From: RHKX01 sp963743875
Lineage (GTDB): Bacteria > Actinomycetota > Thermoleophilia > Solirubrobacterales > 70-9
Direction: 5' to 3'
Assembly: GCA_963743875.1 (NCBI GenBank)
Contig: CAVURM010000001.1
Location: forward strand, 248,001 to 312,000
DNA: 64,000 bases
Part shown: in pieces, positions 1 to 7,546 of the stretch
Position numbering within the stretch: position 1 is the first letter of the stretch
Layout: every line of letters starts with the position of its first letter
Made by a program: the position numbers and the translations under genes
The notes under the pieces: generated by a model
Told to the model about the DNA's origin: nothing
Seen by the model: only the letters and a program-made list of their open reading frames with translations
Databases searched by the model: none

Positions 1-217
1 TCGCGGGCGGATCGGGGGCCGAGCGACCGGAGCCGGGCCGATCGGGCGCGATCCCCCGGTGTCCCGCCCCCGCTATGGCGGCGAGGACGTCCTGCCACAT
101 GTAGGACGTTTCCGGAAAGCCGTGCAGGCAGAGGACGGGCGGCCCCTTGGGTTCCGTGTCGGGAACGGCCTCTCGGAAGGCGAACGGCCCGGCCTGCTTC
201 AGCTCTACCGCGCTCAA
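1..217 (-). CDS. alpha/beta-fold hydrolase, N-terminal part (cut by window edge)
   Basis: Only the first 72 codons are in the window; the rest runs off the left edge. The reading contains the oxyanion-hole signature LHGFPETSYMW followed by a segment ending APDRPGSGRS. Both are the usual beginning of haloalkane-dehalogenase or epoxide-hydrolase-like alpha/beta hydrolases; the nucleophile elbow would lie outside the window. The start is TTG, sharing bases with the TGA stop of the upstream phospholipase-like gene (TTGA overlap), so the two are probably translated in tandem. The substrate cannot be predicted from this fragment. Confidence 0.75.
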   Translation of the reverse strand, partial: MSAVELKQAGPFAFREAVPDTEPKGPPVLCLHGFPETSYMWQDVLAAIAGAGHRGIAPDRPGSGRSAPDPPA

Positions 218-1182
218 GGGCCGGGGGTCTGGGCGGCGATCGAGTTCAGATCGCGCACGGCACCGAGCAGGTCTCCGGCGGTGATCTGATCGGCGGCGAT
301 GATCGAGGGCAGCCGGCCGCGAACCTCCGCGCACTTCTGGGCGCGTCCGAGGATCACGCCGCGCGCGTTGACCAGCGCCGAGGCCTCCAGGTTGGGAACG
401 GCCGGGGCCGTCGGCGGGGACCAATGGTTCATCAGAAACATCGAACCAGTCACGTCGCCGCGATTCGGTCCGCAGCTCGCCTGCCACTTGGAAGGTTCGG
501 TGAGCTGGTTGGAGTTCGGGAAGTTGTAAGGGGTCTCCTGGAGGATTCCCTGATAGGTGCGGTGATACCAGGGAACGTTGCCGGCGTCGTTGTCGGCCAG
601 CATCACGACCTGCTCCTGCGACCGGATCATCTGCCGCAGCGTCGGCCACTCGTCGGTGGGTCCCTTGTAGACGAAGTCGAAGAGGCCGCTGCGCTTGGCC
701 GCCTTGGCGAAGTCGAACGGCTTGATGTAGTCCTCGTTCTCGATCAGCAGGACGTTGTTCGGGTGGTTGCGGATGAACTTTGTGATCTTCCGCAAGGCCG
801 GCGCGAGCTCCGATGATCCGAGTTGGCAGTAGACATGGCAGAAGTAGGTCTTGGCTCCAGGGTCGTCGGCCGATGCGTTGACGACGATCCCGTCATCGCG
901 AAGTTGTCCGTAATAGGTGTCGATCAGGAGCCCGCGGATCCCGAACTCGAGCTGATCGGGAATCGCGATCGACTGGTTCGGCAGCACCCAGCCGAGCGAC
1001 TCCGTCGACATCGCGTTGTGGGCGGCGGGGATGACAACCTCGTTGAACGGCTGGTTGCAGAGCACCTTCTGCCCGTTGCAGCGGTTGATCTTGGCGCTGG
1101 CGGTCGCCGCGAACGCGGACCCGACCAGAGCCGTGAGGACGATTGCGAGCAGGACCATGCGTGATCTAGGGGGGAGATTCAT
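214..1182 (-). CDS. secreted PI-PLC X-domain-like phosphodiesterase
   Basis: The 322-residue product starts with a signal peptide (MNLPPRSRM, then a hydrophobic stretch ending ATASA), so it is exported. The mature part resembles bacterial phosphatidylinositol-specific phospholipase C X domains. HNAMS carries the first presumed catalytic histidine, FGIRGLLIDTY matches the segment after it, and FCHVYC carries the second histidine; LLIENEDY and MLADND are further conserved strands. It probably cleaves a phosphodiester by general acid-base chemistry, but the substrate is unknown and many secreted members are not true PI-PLCs. I chose ATG 1182 over an upstream in-frame TTG at 1191 because a TAGATT box (1190-1195) overlaps the TTG and sits seven bases before the ATG. 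It is followed by, and overlaps, the alpha/beta hydrolase. Confidence 0.8.
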   Translation of the reverse strand: MNLPPRSRMVLLAIVLTALVGSAFAATASAKINRCNGQKVLCNQPFNEVVIPAAHNAMSTESLGWVLPNQSIAIPDQLEFGIRGLLIDTYYGQLRDDGIVVNASADDPGAKTYFCHVYCQLGSSELAPALRKITKFIRNHPNNVLLIENEDYIKPFDFAKAAKRSGLFDFVYKGPTDEWPTLRQMIRSQEQVVMLADNDAGNVPWYHRTYQGILQETPYNFPNSNQLTEPSKWQASCGPNRGDVTGSMFLMNHWSPPTAPAVPNLEASALVNARGVILGRAQKCAEVRGRLPSIIAADQITAGDLLGAVRDLNSIAAQTPGP

Positions 1183-1189
1183 CCGCGCC

Positions 1190-1195
1190 AATCTA
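1190..1195 (-). promoter_or_regulatory. -10 box TAGATT, probable leaderless promoter
   Basis: TAGATT on the minus strand lies seven bases before ATG 1182, matching the spacing seen upstream of several other genes in the window. No Shine-Dalgarno sequence separates it from the ATG. Confidence 0.5.
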
Positions 1196-1242
1196 CTCGC
1201 GCGGTCGAGCCGCGCACAAGGGGGATACCCTTGCCGTCGCTC

Positions 1243-1313
1243 GGCGCCTTGGCGGAGTGGCTACGCAGCGGCCTGCAAAGCCGTTTACGCCGGTTCGATT
1301 CCGGCAGGCGCCT
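1243..1313 (+). tRNA. tRNA-Cys (GCA)
   Basis: A 71-base cloverleaf. The acceptor strand GGCGCCT (1243-1249) pairs with AGGCGCC (1306-1312). The anticodon loop is CTGCAAA with anticodon GCA, and the T arm is GCCGG-TTCGATT-CCGGC. The discriminator base is T, as expected for cysteine tRNAs. CCA is not encoded. A pair of short direct repeats follows its 3' end. Confidence 0.95.
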
Positions 1314-1644
1314 CTTTATCCATGCGGTTTGTGGGGCACCGGGTCAAAACCGTGTCCCGACTGTGTCCCGAGCCGAGGCCGCGATCGGATAGCCGCATCC
1401 GACAACTTCACCGCGTCTATCCCCGGTCGCAGGACAAAGGGTGAAAGGCAGAAGCGGGCAACCCAGCGGATTCGGTCGGGACTTCACAGTGAAGCAGCGC
1501 GATACCCAACCGGGGAACCGCCTATCCCAGCCAGAGCGATACGCAGGAGACACAGAGGGATCAGATCCTCGACCCGGTGAAGCACATACCGCCCAACCCT
1601 CTATTGCCAGATATGTCCTCACCTACCCGAAAGCAGAGGCAAAC
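1314..1644. other. gene-poor stretch after tRNA-Cys with paired direct repeat
   Basis: No convincing gene is visible in these 331 bases; the plus-strand frame open upstream of ATG 1645 has no family resemblance before that codon. The clearest structure is GTGTCCCGA at 1352-1360 repeated at 1363-1371 (period 11), about 40 bases past the tRNA. Short direct repeats at this position are typical of integrase arm-binding sites beside tRNA attachment sites. No integrase gene is present. Confidence 0.4.
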
Positions 1645-2010
1645 ATGAACACCGACGACCATAAGCGCAAGTTCGCCGAGCTGGAAGAGACGATCCGCAA
1701 GCAGGGCGAGGAACACGAGGCGAAGGCGAAGGCCCACGAGCAAATGACATTGCTCGACAGGATCGCTACCCGAGTTCCCGAGATGGACCTAGATCAGCAC
1801 GAGATCGAATGGACCACGTTGCCCGACGGCGGCGGGTTCGACGGCGGCTCGGGCATCTACTTCGCCAACGCTGGCGAGGACGTGCACGCGGTCGAGTCGA
1901 TGGCCCCGGCCTTCCCGGCGGTCGGCTGCGTCGTGATCCGGCCGGACCGGACCCGCGTCCTCGCCCAAGTCATGCCCGACCCGCTCGCGAAGTCCTACGA
2001 GCAAGGTTGA
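1645..2010 (+). CDS. small hypothetical protein, 121 aa
   Basis: Starts at ATG 1645, with AGAGG about eight bases upstream; the frame continues further upstream but without protein-like composition. Residues 1-35 are charged and helical (many Lys/Glu, possible short coiled coil). The rest is a Gly/Asp-rich globular segment (TLPDGGGFDGG, GIYFANAGEDVHAVE, VGCVVIRPDRTRVLAQV) that looks like beta strands. I do not recognise the family. It lies in the accessory stretch between tRNA-Cys and tRNA-Val. Confidence 0.5.
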   Translation: MNTDDHKRKFAELEETIRKQGEEHEAKAKAHEQMTLLDRIATRVPEMDLDQHEIEWTTLPDGGGFDGGSGIYFANAGEDVHAVESMAPAFPAVGCVVIRPDRTRVLAQVMPDPLAKSYEQG

Positions 2011-2076
2011 TCTGCCGCATCGCGAGGAGTACAGTCGCTTCCGGAGGATCCGGTCGGCACTCAACGTGGGAGGGTC

Positions 2077-2631
2077 ATGGACCGAACAGCTCTGATTGTC
2101 GTGGATGTGCAGAGGGGCTTCGACGATGCCGGGTTCTGGGGCCCCCGGAACAACACCGCCTGCGAGGAGAACGTGAGAGCGCTGATCGCCGCATGGCGCG
2201 GCAGCAACCAGCCAATCGTGTTCGTGCGGCATCACTGGGACGAGGACGGCTCACCGCTGCGATCCGACGAGGCCGGCAGCGAGTTCAAGGACGTGGTCGA
2301 GGGCCGACCGGACCTGCTGGTCACCAAGACCGTCCACTCCGCTTTCCATGGCACGCCCGATCTGCACGACTGGCTGGGGAAGGATGAGATCGACAAGCTC
2401 GTGATCTGCGGCATCCAGACGAACATGTGCTGCGAGACGACGGCGCGAGTCGGCTCCGACCTCGGCTACGAGGTGGGGTTCGCGATCGACGCCACCCACA
2501 CTTTCGATCAGGACGATCACGATGGGGGCACGGTCACGGCCGACGAGCTCGCTCGAGTCACCGCCTCGAACCTCGATCCGGAGTTCGGCCGGGTACTGAG
2601 CACCGACGCCGCAATCGCCGAGCTGCGCTAG
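2077..2631 (+). CDS. isochorismatase-family cysteine hydrolase
   Basis: A 184-residue protein with the full isochorismatase/nicotinamidase fold signature. ALIVVDVQRGF near the N-terminus carries the catalytic Asp, VTKTVHSAF carries the Lys, and GIQTNMCCETTAR carries the nucleophilic Cys after the usual cis-peptide region. The family hydrolyses amide or vinyl-ether bonds in small metabolites such as nicotinamide, N-carbamoyl compounds or isochorismate. Length is typical. Sequence alone does not fix the substrate. It starts at ATG 2077 after a GGGAGGG Shine-Dalgarno and reads in the same direction as its neighbours. Confidence 0.85.
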   Translation: MDRTALIVVDVQRGFDDAGFWGPRNNTACEENVRALIAAWRGSNQPIVFVRHHWDEDGSPLRSDEAGSEFKDVVEGRPDLLVTKTVHSAFHGTPDLHDWLGKDEIDKLVICGIQTNMCCETTARVGSDLGYEVGFAIDATHTFDQDDHDGGTVTADELARVTASNLDPEFGRVLSTDAAIAELR

Positions 2632-2679
2632 GGGAGTCGGGGCGGCGAAGCCCTGAGCACCGAACGGGAAGGTCAAACT

Positions 2680-3171
2680 ATGGAACTCATCGGCACGATC
2701 GCGGTTGTTGCCTCGGTCCTCTTCTTCGCCATGCAGGCACGTTCGCTGGCGGGCCAACAGCGGATTGCGAACGAGGTCGCGGGAACCCAAGCGCACCGTG
2801 AACTGCTCGCCCACTACACGTCGGTGACCGACGTGTTCATCCAGTTTCCGAACCTGTACGACCTCTACTTCGACGGAACGGATTCAAACCCCGGTGGCAG
2901 CGACATCGTTCCGCCCAGTGCCGAGGACATCGTTCGCCTCAAGGTAACCGCCGACCTTCACGGTGATTTCTTGTCCATGGGTCTTCAGACGGGCCAACGG
3001 CTCGCGGCCTATGCCACGTGGGCGGACGAATGGTCGTACTACATCCGTTATTCGCTGGCCTCCTCGTCGTACCTACGGTCCCAGATTCGGGACAACGTCG
3101 GCGTGTACCCCGACCTTGGCTCATTCATCGCGGACTACGACGCAGCAGCCGACCGAGGTACTGCTGCCTGA
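2680..3171 (+). CDS. hypothetical membrane-anchored protein, 163 aa
   Basis: Residues 2-18 form a single hydrophobic helix (ELIGTIAVVASVLFFAM), followed by a soluble region containing QQRIANEVAGTQAHRELLAHY and YDLYFDG. An N-terminal transmembrane helix followed by a helical cytoplasmic domain is common in small actinobacterial proteins of unknown function. GGGAAGG lies nine bases before ATG 2680. It sits 48 bases after the isochorismatase-type gene and may be co-transcribed. I cannot assign a function. Confidence 0.6.
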   Translation: MELIGTIAVVASVLFFAMQARSLAGQQRIANEVAGTQAHRELLAHYTSVTDVFIQFPNLYDLYFDGTDSNPGGSDIVPPSAEDIVRLKVTADLHGDFLSMGLQTGQRLAAYATWADEWSYYIRYSLASSSYLRSQIRDNVGVYPDLGSFIADYDAAADRGTAA

Positions 3172-3251
3172 CTGCCTTCGCTGCGGTCCAGCGACCGAGT
3201 TCTCTTCTGATTTGGCCCCCCGGTCACAGCGCCAGCGACCGGCGCGCGCAG

Positions 3252-3728
3252 TCACCTCGTCGTCTTCAGGGCGGCGACGTAGATGGCGGCCGGGTTCCCG
3301 GGTGGCCAGTCCGGAAACTCGTCGATGCAGTCGATCTGTACGAATCCATTGCGCTCATAGAAGGCGTGCGTCGCTTCGTATGGCGCATAGTCTGCGGAAC
3401 GATCGAGCGTCTTCACTTCGACCAAGGCACTCCCCTGATCGCGTAGGACGCCGAGCACATGGTTCAGCAATCGTGTTCCGCAGCCTGCGTTGCGCCGAGC
3501 GGGCTCCACGGCGATCCACAGGATCTCCGTGGTCTGCGGCGAGCGCCGATCGACAACCACGAAGCCCACAATCTCGTCGGCCTCGATGATGACCCAACCG
3601 CCGTGCCGCTCTAGATCGTCCCGCACCTTGGTCGGAACATCCTCGGTGAAGAAGTCCGGCAACGCACGGATGATCCGGAGGCAGGCTTCAGAATCATCGA
3701 AGCGCGCAGCCCGCACCTGATAGGTCAT
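3252..3728 (-). CDS. GNAT-family N-acetyltransferase
   Basis: A 158-residue protein with GNAT topology. The N-terminus VRAARFDDSEACLRII is the usual first strand and helix. IEADEIVGFVVVDRR is the central hairpin, and ILWIAVEPARRNAGCGTRLLNHVLG is motif A with the acetyl-CoA pyrophosphate loop (R-x-x-G-x-G/A type, here RNAGCG). ATHAFYERNGFVQID is the C-terminal motif. The acceptor substrate is unknown. Its ATG overlaps the TGA of a degraded SnoaL-like gene immediately upstream (ATGA). Confidence 0.85.
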   Translation of the reverse strand: MTYQVRAARFDDSEACLRIIRALPDFFTEDVPTKVRDDLERHGGWVIIEADEIVGFVVVDRRSPQTTEILWIAVEPARRNAGCGTRLLNHVLGVLRDQGSALVEVKTLDRSADYAPYEATHAFYERNGFVQIDCIDEFPDWPPGNPAAIYVAALKTTR

Positions 3729-3941
3729 ATCCCGGACTCTGCCACACCACCGAGGAGTTGAGAAACGCCTTCATGGCCCCAGTGCATGCGGGAATCGGCG
3801 CGCTGTGGGTCCTCGATCCACTCGATCTCCGGATCTCAGATCTGGGCCACCATGTCGGGAAGCGCCGCGAGCAAGGTCTCCTTGTCCACGCTGCCCCACC
3901 TCGAAGACCCCGGCCACGAATTTCACGTTCTCCTGCGACAT
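3725..3941 (-). pseudogene. degraded SnoaL/NTF2-like gene
   Basis: The minus strand starts MSQENVKFVAGVFE, a very common opening of SnoaL-like (NTF2-fold) proteins. It then continues in another frame as VDKETLLAALPDMVAQI, a TGA stop, and DPEIEWIEDPQRADSRMHWGHEGV before ending at 3725. The family is normally about 130 residues, so this copy has a frameshift, an internal stop and no C-terminal half. Sequencing error could explain the frameshift but not easily the truncation. It abuts the acetyltransferase gene. Confidence 0.65.
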
Positions 3942-4092
3942 CGCCTATGCAGTATCCCGCGAACCGTAGGCAAGGCATCACGCCGAACCTCGTCGTCGCT
4001 TTGTCCTGGGTCGCTCGTGGCGAACGATGGACGGCGTTTTCCATCCTGGATAACGAAACGAGATTTCACTGGACAGAACGGTCTCCCGCCGC

Positions 4093-4098
4093 GTAGAC
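4093..4098 (+). promoter_or_regulatory. possible -10 box TAGACT
   Basis: TAGACT precedes the small gene at 4147 by about 48 bases, so this transcript would carry a short purine-rich leader instead of being leaderless. The 205 bases upstream (3942-4146) contain no recognisable gene. Confidence 0.35.
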
Positions 4099-4146
4099 TC
4101 AGGGCGGGCGAAGAGGAGAAGTACAACCGGGGAAGAGGGGGAGAGG

Positions 4147-4371
4147 ATGTTCGAGGACGAGGCCGAGCGGGATCTGTCGCTGAGCACGATCATGGTTGAC
4201 CACATGCTTGACGCAGGTCGATCGCTCTTTGCGATCGAGCGCCGGATCAGCCGGATGCGCACGCTGACGGATGAGGGTCGAGCAGAGTTGTGGCAGCGGG
4301 CGATCGCGGCGCGGCCAGGGGCAGTTCACGACAGGGTGGAGACGGTCGCCACCTCGCGGAGGTTGGTGTAG
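4147..4371 (+). CDS. small hypothetical protein, 74 aa
   Basis: Starts at ATG 4147 directly after a strong purine-rich ribosome-binding region (GGGGGAGAGG). The product is charged and predicted helical (DEAERDLSLSTIMVDHMLDAGRS, AIERRISRMRTLTDEGRAEL). I do not recognise the family. It is likely translated because of the strong ribosome-binding sequence, but its short length leaves real uncertainty. Confidence 0.45.
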   Translation: MFEDEAERDLSLSTIMVDHMLDAGRSLFAIERRISRMRTLTDEGRAELWQRAIAARPGAVHDRVETVATSRRLV

Positions 4372-4546
4372 GCGACCTAGCTCGTTTCCGTTCGGCACGG
4401 GCCGCGCACGGCCGCCAGGTCGCCAAGGCTCAGATGCAGCGGCGACGCCGACCGGCTGCCGGGCCAGACGGTGATTTCGGTAAGCCGTTCGATGCCAACC
4501 CCGAGACCGATCCGATCGGAGATACTTGACCGATGGAGGAGAGACC

Positions 4547-4774
4547 GTGCCGTCGATAGGCCCACTCGAGATCGCGATCGTCCTGATCATCCTGCTGGTG
4601 ATCTTCGGCCCCAAGCGCCTTCCGGAACTGGGGCGCAGCGCCGGCGAGGGAATGCGCGAGCTCAAGGCTTCGCTGAGCGGCTCCAGAGACGACGACAAGG
4701 ACGACGAGCCGGTCAAGGTCGAGGCCGAGCGCGACGACGATGAGACCGGAGACCCGCCCAGCTCCACCGCCTGA
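4547..4774 (+). CDS. tatA: Sec-independent translocase subunit TatA/TatE-like
   Basis: A 75-residue protein starting at GTG 4547, chosen because GGAGGA ends six bases before it. It shows TatA architecture: a short N-terminal transmembrane helix (GPLEIAIVLIILLVIFG), the conserved hinge FGPKRLPELGRSAGEGMRELK forming the amphipathic helix, then an acidic disordered tail rich in Asp/Glu. TatA oligomers form the pore that passes folded twin-arginine substrates across the membrane with TatC. No tatC lies nearby. Length and motif match the family well. Confidence 0.9.
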   Translation: MPSIGPLEIAIVLIILLVIFGPKRLPELGRSAGEGMRELKASLSGSRDDDKDDEPVKVEAERDDDETGDPPSSTA

Positions 4775-4788
4775 CCCTGGGCCGCTGC

Positions 4789-4794
4789 TAGATT
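4789..4794 (+). promoter_or_regulatory. -10 box TAGATT of tRNA-Val
   Basis: TAGATT lies ten bases before the first base of the tRNA-Val gene, placing a start site a few bases upstream of the mature 5' end. No clear -35 hexamer was seen. Confidence 0.45.
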
Positions 4795-4804
4795 GCCGCA
4801 TCCC

Positions 4805-4877
4805 GGGCGTTTAGCTCAGTTGGGAGAGCGCCAGCTCGACAAGCTGGAGGTCACTGGTTCGAGCCCAGTAACGCCCA
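4805..4877 (+). tRNA. tRNA-Val (GAC)
   Basis: A 73-base cloverleaf. The acceptor GGGCGTT pairs with AACGCCC, the D arm is standard (TAGCTCAGTTGGGAGAGC), the anticodon loop CTCGACAA has anticodon GAC, the T arm CTGGTTCGAGCCCAG is standard, and the discriminator is A. CCA is not encoded. A terminator and a pair of direct repeats follow. Confidence 0.95.
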
Positions 4878-4897
4878 TGGCATAGACAAGCCGGATG

Positions 4898-4919
4898 GAG
4901 GCCCTGCGGGGGCCTCTTT
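4898..4919 (+). terminator. intrinsic terminator after tRNA-Val
   Basis: GAGGCCC (4898-4904) pairs with GGGCCTC (4910-4916) across a five-base loop and is followed by TTT. It lies 20 bases past the tRNA. Confidence 0.7.
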
Positions 4920-4929
4920 CTAATTGGGG

Positions 4930-4948
4930 GTGGCAATCAAAGTGGCAA
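4930..4948 (+). repeat. paired GTGGCAA direct repeat beside tRNA-Val
   Basis: GTGGCAA at 4930-4936 is repeated at 4942-4948 (period 12), just beyond the tRNA-Val terminator. The arrangement parallels the GTGTCCCGA pair after tRNA-Cys. Direct repeats of this kind are common integrase arm sites, but no integrase gene is in the window. Confidence 0.4.
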
Positions 4949-5804
4949 CTTCAGAGCCCGAGAATCGTCTTGCCAGGCCGCTCGGCGACCTTTCACCGCG
5001 AACCTCGTCGTCAACGGGTTCGGGCTTGGCGGCCGAGCGCAGGAAGGTTGACGCCGAATTGCGTCGAAGTCCCTAATCGGGCCAGGTGCATTCCTATCCC
5101 CCAAGACAGTGCGCCTGCCCATGTAGTCCAGCTTCGGGCCAGAACGGGGCCCGGAGCTGGACCTTGCCTAGAGGTCGACGGAACCTGAGACCCGCGTGGC
5201 GAAATCTGGCCGGGCGGCGCATCGCGCCCCCGGCCGTGGCAGAGACTTTGAACGGTCCTCCGCAACGTCTCAATCGGCTACCTGCCGAGACCCTTGTGTA
5301 TGCCTTTGATTTCTGGACGATGTGCGGGTTGCCTGCTGCAAAATCCGTCTCAGGCCGAGCCGCGTCCCGAGGGAGGACCGAGCTCCCGGCCATGAGCTCG
5401 GCCACCGCCGATGGACCCAGGGCGCTCGGGGATATGGGAAGGCCCGACCACACCATGAGGACCTTGCACCCATCGGCCCAGCGGTTAGGGTCGCCCTACA
5501 TAAGTGCCCCGCGACGCACAAACGTCCGGGGCGTGGCATCGAAGGGGCAAACCTTCGTGTCCATGCACCCATTGGCCCGCGACGAGCTCACGGACAGCGA
5601 ACTTGCCGCCGGTAAGCGGCTTCACGCGGCAGCCCTTCGAGACAAAGTCGGACTCAGCAGCGACGACGTAGCTGCCCAAGCCCCGCCTAATCGGCCCTAA
5701 TCGGACGGTATCTGCACCCAGCCAGAGTCGCCGCTTATGGCTTGTTAGAGCGTTTCCCGCGCCTCTTCTTGTGTTTGCGTGGCTTCTTCGACAAGCTCCG
5801 CCTG
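4949..5804. other. about 0.86 kb without a supported gene
   Basis: Open frames exist on both strands (for example 5086-5700 plus and 5485-6036 minus). Their translations are rich in Arg/Pro, lack recognisable motifs, and have no good start context. The stretch has a less regular codon pattern than its neighbours and may be decayed integrated DNA next to the tRNA-Val repeat pair. I see no RNA gene, insertion sequence or clear inverted repeat in it. Confidence 0.4.
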
Positions 5805-5810
5805 TAGGCT
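5805..5810 (+). promoter_or_regulatory. -10 box TAGGCT, probable leaderless promoter
   Basis: TAGGCT ends seven bases before GTG 5818 with no Shine-Dalgarno between, matching the leaderless pattern in this window. Confidence 0.45.
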
Positions 5811-5817
5811 CAAACAC

Positions 5818-6012
5818 GTGCCAACCCTGATCTCTCTCGCCGGCGGACAACAGGAGGCGGTCGTCGTGGACGAAGCCGCCGAGAAGGTTCGCAAGCTGAT
5901 TCGCGAGGCCCGAGCCGAAGGCCTGGTGAGGCTCACGGCGCGGGACGACGGTGGGCCGGTGTGGATCAATCCGGCCTACGTGATCCTGGTGCGACCCGAG
6001 TCGGCTGAATAA
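5818..6012 (+). CDS. small conserved-looking hypothetical protein, 64 aa
   Basis: Starts at GTG 5818 behind a TAGGCT box. Sequence features are a beta strand (TLISLAGG), a helix (EKVRKLIREARAEG), a strand (LVRLTARDDGGPVWI) and NPAYVILVRPESAE at the end. The strand-helix-strand plan with a terminal VWINPAYVILVRP is vaguely like small FlbD-type or DNA-binding-like proteins, but I cannot assign it. It ends ten bases before the acyl-CoA dehydrogenase gene and probably shares its transcript. Confidence 0.6.
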   Translation: MPTLISLAGGQQEAVVVDEAAEKVRKLIREARAEGLVRLTARDDGGPVWINPAYVILVRPESAE

Positions 6013-6022
6013 GGTCTCGGCC

Positions 6023-7192
6023 ATGAGCGAAACCACAGAGTTGACTTCTGCTGGAGCAGGCGTTTACGAGGTCCCCGAGGAGCTGCGCGACTTCCGTGAG
6101 CTCGTCCGCCGGCTCGCACAGGAGCAGATCGCCCCGCGCGCCGCCGAGATCGACGAGAAGGGCGAGTACCCCTGGGACATCCGCGAGCTGCTCGCATCCC
6201 ATGACGTGCTCGGATTGCCGTTTCCCACCGAGTACGGCGGGACCGGCACCGGGACTCTGATGCAGCAGATCGCCGTCGAGGAGATTGCGCGCGTCTGCGC
6301 CTCCAGCGCTCTCATCTTGATGGTCCAGGAGCTCGGCACACTGCCGATTCAGCTCTTCGGCTCTGATGAGCTCAAGGATCGGTTGTTGCCCAAGTGCGCG
6401 AGTGGCGAGTGGTCGCCTGCCTTTGCCCTCAGCGAGCCGGAAGCCGGATCGGACCCCGCCGCCATCCGCACGACCGCCGTCCAGGAAGGCGACGAGTGGG
6501 TCATCAACGGCTCCAAGAACTGGATCTCCAATGCCGGGATCGCGGACTTCTACGTGGTGTTCGCAGTCACCGATCGCGAAAACCGTCGGATCACGGCCTT
6601 CGTCGTCGAGAAGGACCGCCCTGGATTCTCGATCGCCAACCTCGAGCACAAGCTCGGCATCAAGGGCTCACCGACAGGATCACCAGTCATCGAGGATGTC
6701 CGGGTGCCGGCAGCCAACGTGATCGGTGAGGTTGGACGAGGCCTCTCGGTCGCCCTCGGCACGCTCGAGCGAACCCGCCTGGGGGCCGCCGCGCAGGCGG
6801 TCGGGATCGCCCAGGGCGCCATCGATTACGCCGTCGACTACGCCAAGGAGCGGGTCGCATTCGGCAAGCCGATCATCGAGCTCCAGGGAATCCAGTTCAA
6901 GCTCGCCGACATGGCGACCAGAACGGCTGCGGCCCGCGAACTGCTCTACACCGCCTGCGCCAAGATCGACCGTGGCGACCCTGACAAGGCCCGCTACAGC
7001 TCGATGGCGAAGCTCTTCGCTTCCGACACGGCCATGGACGTGACGATCGAAGGTGTCCAGGTGTTGGGCGGCTACGGCTACGTCAAGGAGTACCCGCTCG
7101 AGCGGATGATGCGCGATGCCAAGATCACCCAGATCTACGAGGGCACCAACGAGATCCAGCGTGTCGTCATCGCCAGGTCGCTGAGCAAGTAG
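6023..7192 (+). CDS. acyl-CoA dehydrogenase
   Basis: A 389-residue flavoprotein of typical family length. The N-terminal helical domain starts at about residue 18 (LRDFRELVRRLAQEQIAPRA). The middle beta domain contains FALSEPEAGSDPAAIRT and WVINGSKNWISNAGIAD, which bind FAD and substrate. The C-terminal helical domain ends with RDAKITQIYEGTNEIQR, whose Glu in YEGTNE is the usual catalytic base in short/medium-chain and butyryl-CoA dehydrogenases. It would oxidise an acyl-CoA to the 2-enoyl-CoA, passing electrons to an electron-transfer flavoprotein. No other beta-oxidation gene is adjacent, so chain length is open. Confidence 0.93.
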   Translation: MSETTELTSAGAGVYEVPEELRDFRELVRRLAQEQIAPRAAEIDEKGEYPWDIRELLASHDVLGLPFPTEYGGTGTGTLMQQIAVEEIARVCASSALILMVQELGTLPIQLFGSDELKDRLLPKCASGEWSPAFALSEPEAGSDPAAIRTTAVQEGDEWVINGSKNWISNAGIADFYVVFAVTDRENRRITAFVVEKDRPGFSIANLEHKLGIKGSPTGSPVIEDVRVPAANVIGEVGRGLSVALGTLERTRLGAAAQAVGIAQGAIDYAVDYAKERVAFGKPIIELQGIQFKLADMATRTAAARELLYTACAKIDRGDPDKARYSSMAKLFASDTAMDVTIEGVQVLGGYGYVKEYPLERMMRDAKITQIYEGTNEIQRVVIARSLSK

Positions 7193-7213
7193 CCCGGCCG
7201 GGTCCAGTGGCCC

Positions 7214-7219
7214 TAGACT
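7214..7219 (+). promoter_or_regulatory. -10 box TAGACT, probable leaderless promoter
   Basis: TAGACT ends eight bases before ATG 7228, in the 35-base gap after the acyl-CoA dehydrogenase gene. No Shine-Dalgarno is seen. Confidence 0.45.
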
Positions 7220-7227
7220 GACTGACG

Positions 7228-7521
7228 ATGCGCGTCTACGTCTGCTGGGACAGCAACGCTAAGCACCCTGTCCTGGGGGACCATCCCTGCGGTATTGCCT
7301 ACCACGCTTTAGTCGACGCCGGCTACGACCCGGAGGTCGTGAAGGCATATGGATGGGCGAAGGTGCCGCCCCTCAACTTCACGAAGGGGCGCAAGGAGGT
7401 CCGTGAACTGACCGGCTCCAACGAGGTCCCGGTGGTCGTCCTCGACGACGGCGAGTTCATCGCCGGCACCGCCGAGATCGTCGCCTGGGCCGAAGCGAAC
7501 CCGGCCCCGACGGCAAGCTGA
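7228..7521 (+). CDS. glutathione S-transferase N-terminal / glutaredoxin-like thioredoxin-fold protein
   Basis: A 97-residue protein with a single thioredoxin-like domain. RVYVCWDSN begins strand 1, HPCGIAYHALVDAGYDPEVV gives helix 1, and SNEVPVVVLDDGEFIAGTAEIVAW matches the cis-Pro loop (EVPV) and the following S/T-x-E/D-I helix of GST N-terminal domains and glutaredoxins. The active-site CxxC is not present in classical form; a single Cys (HPCG) sits near the helix start. It may bind a thiol cofactor or be a monothiol redox protein. Thermoleophilic actinobacteria generally use mycothiol or other thiols, so the partner is uncertain. Confidence 0.7.
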   Translation: MRVYVCWDSNAKHPVLGDHPCGIAYHALVDAGYDPEVVKAYGWAKVPPLNFTKGRKEVRELTGSNEVPVVVLDDGEFIAGTAEIVAWAEANPAPTAS

Positions 7522-7546
7522 GCACGAACGAGGGCAGGAGTCGCCG

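Noticed and set aside
5086..5700. A 204-codon plus-strand frame in the gap after tRNA-Val
   Set aside because: No motif, Arg/Pro-rich composition and a weak start context. No homology pattern was recognised.
5485..6036. A 183-codon minus-strand frame overlapping the 64-residue gene and the acyl-CoA dehydrogenase start
   Set aside because: It overlaps two better-supported genes and lacks motifs.
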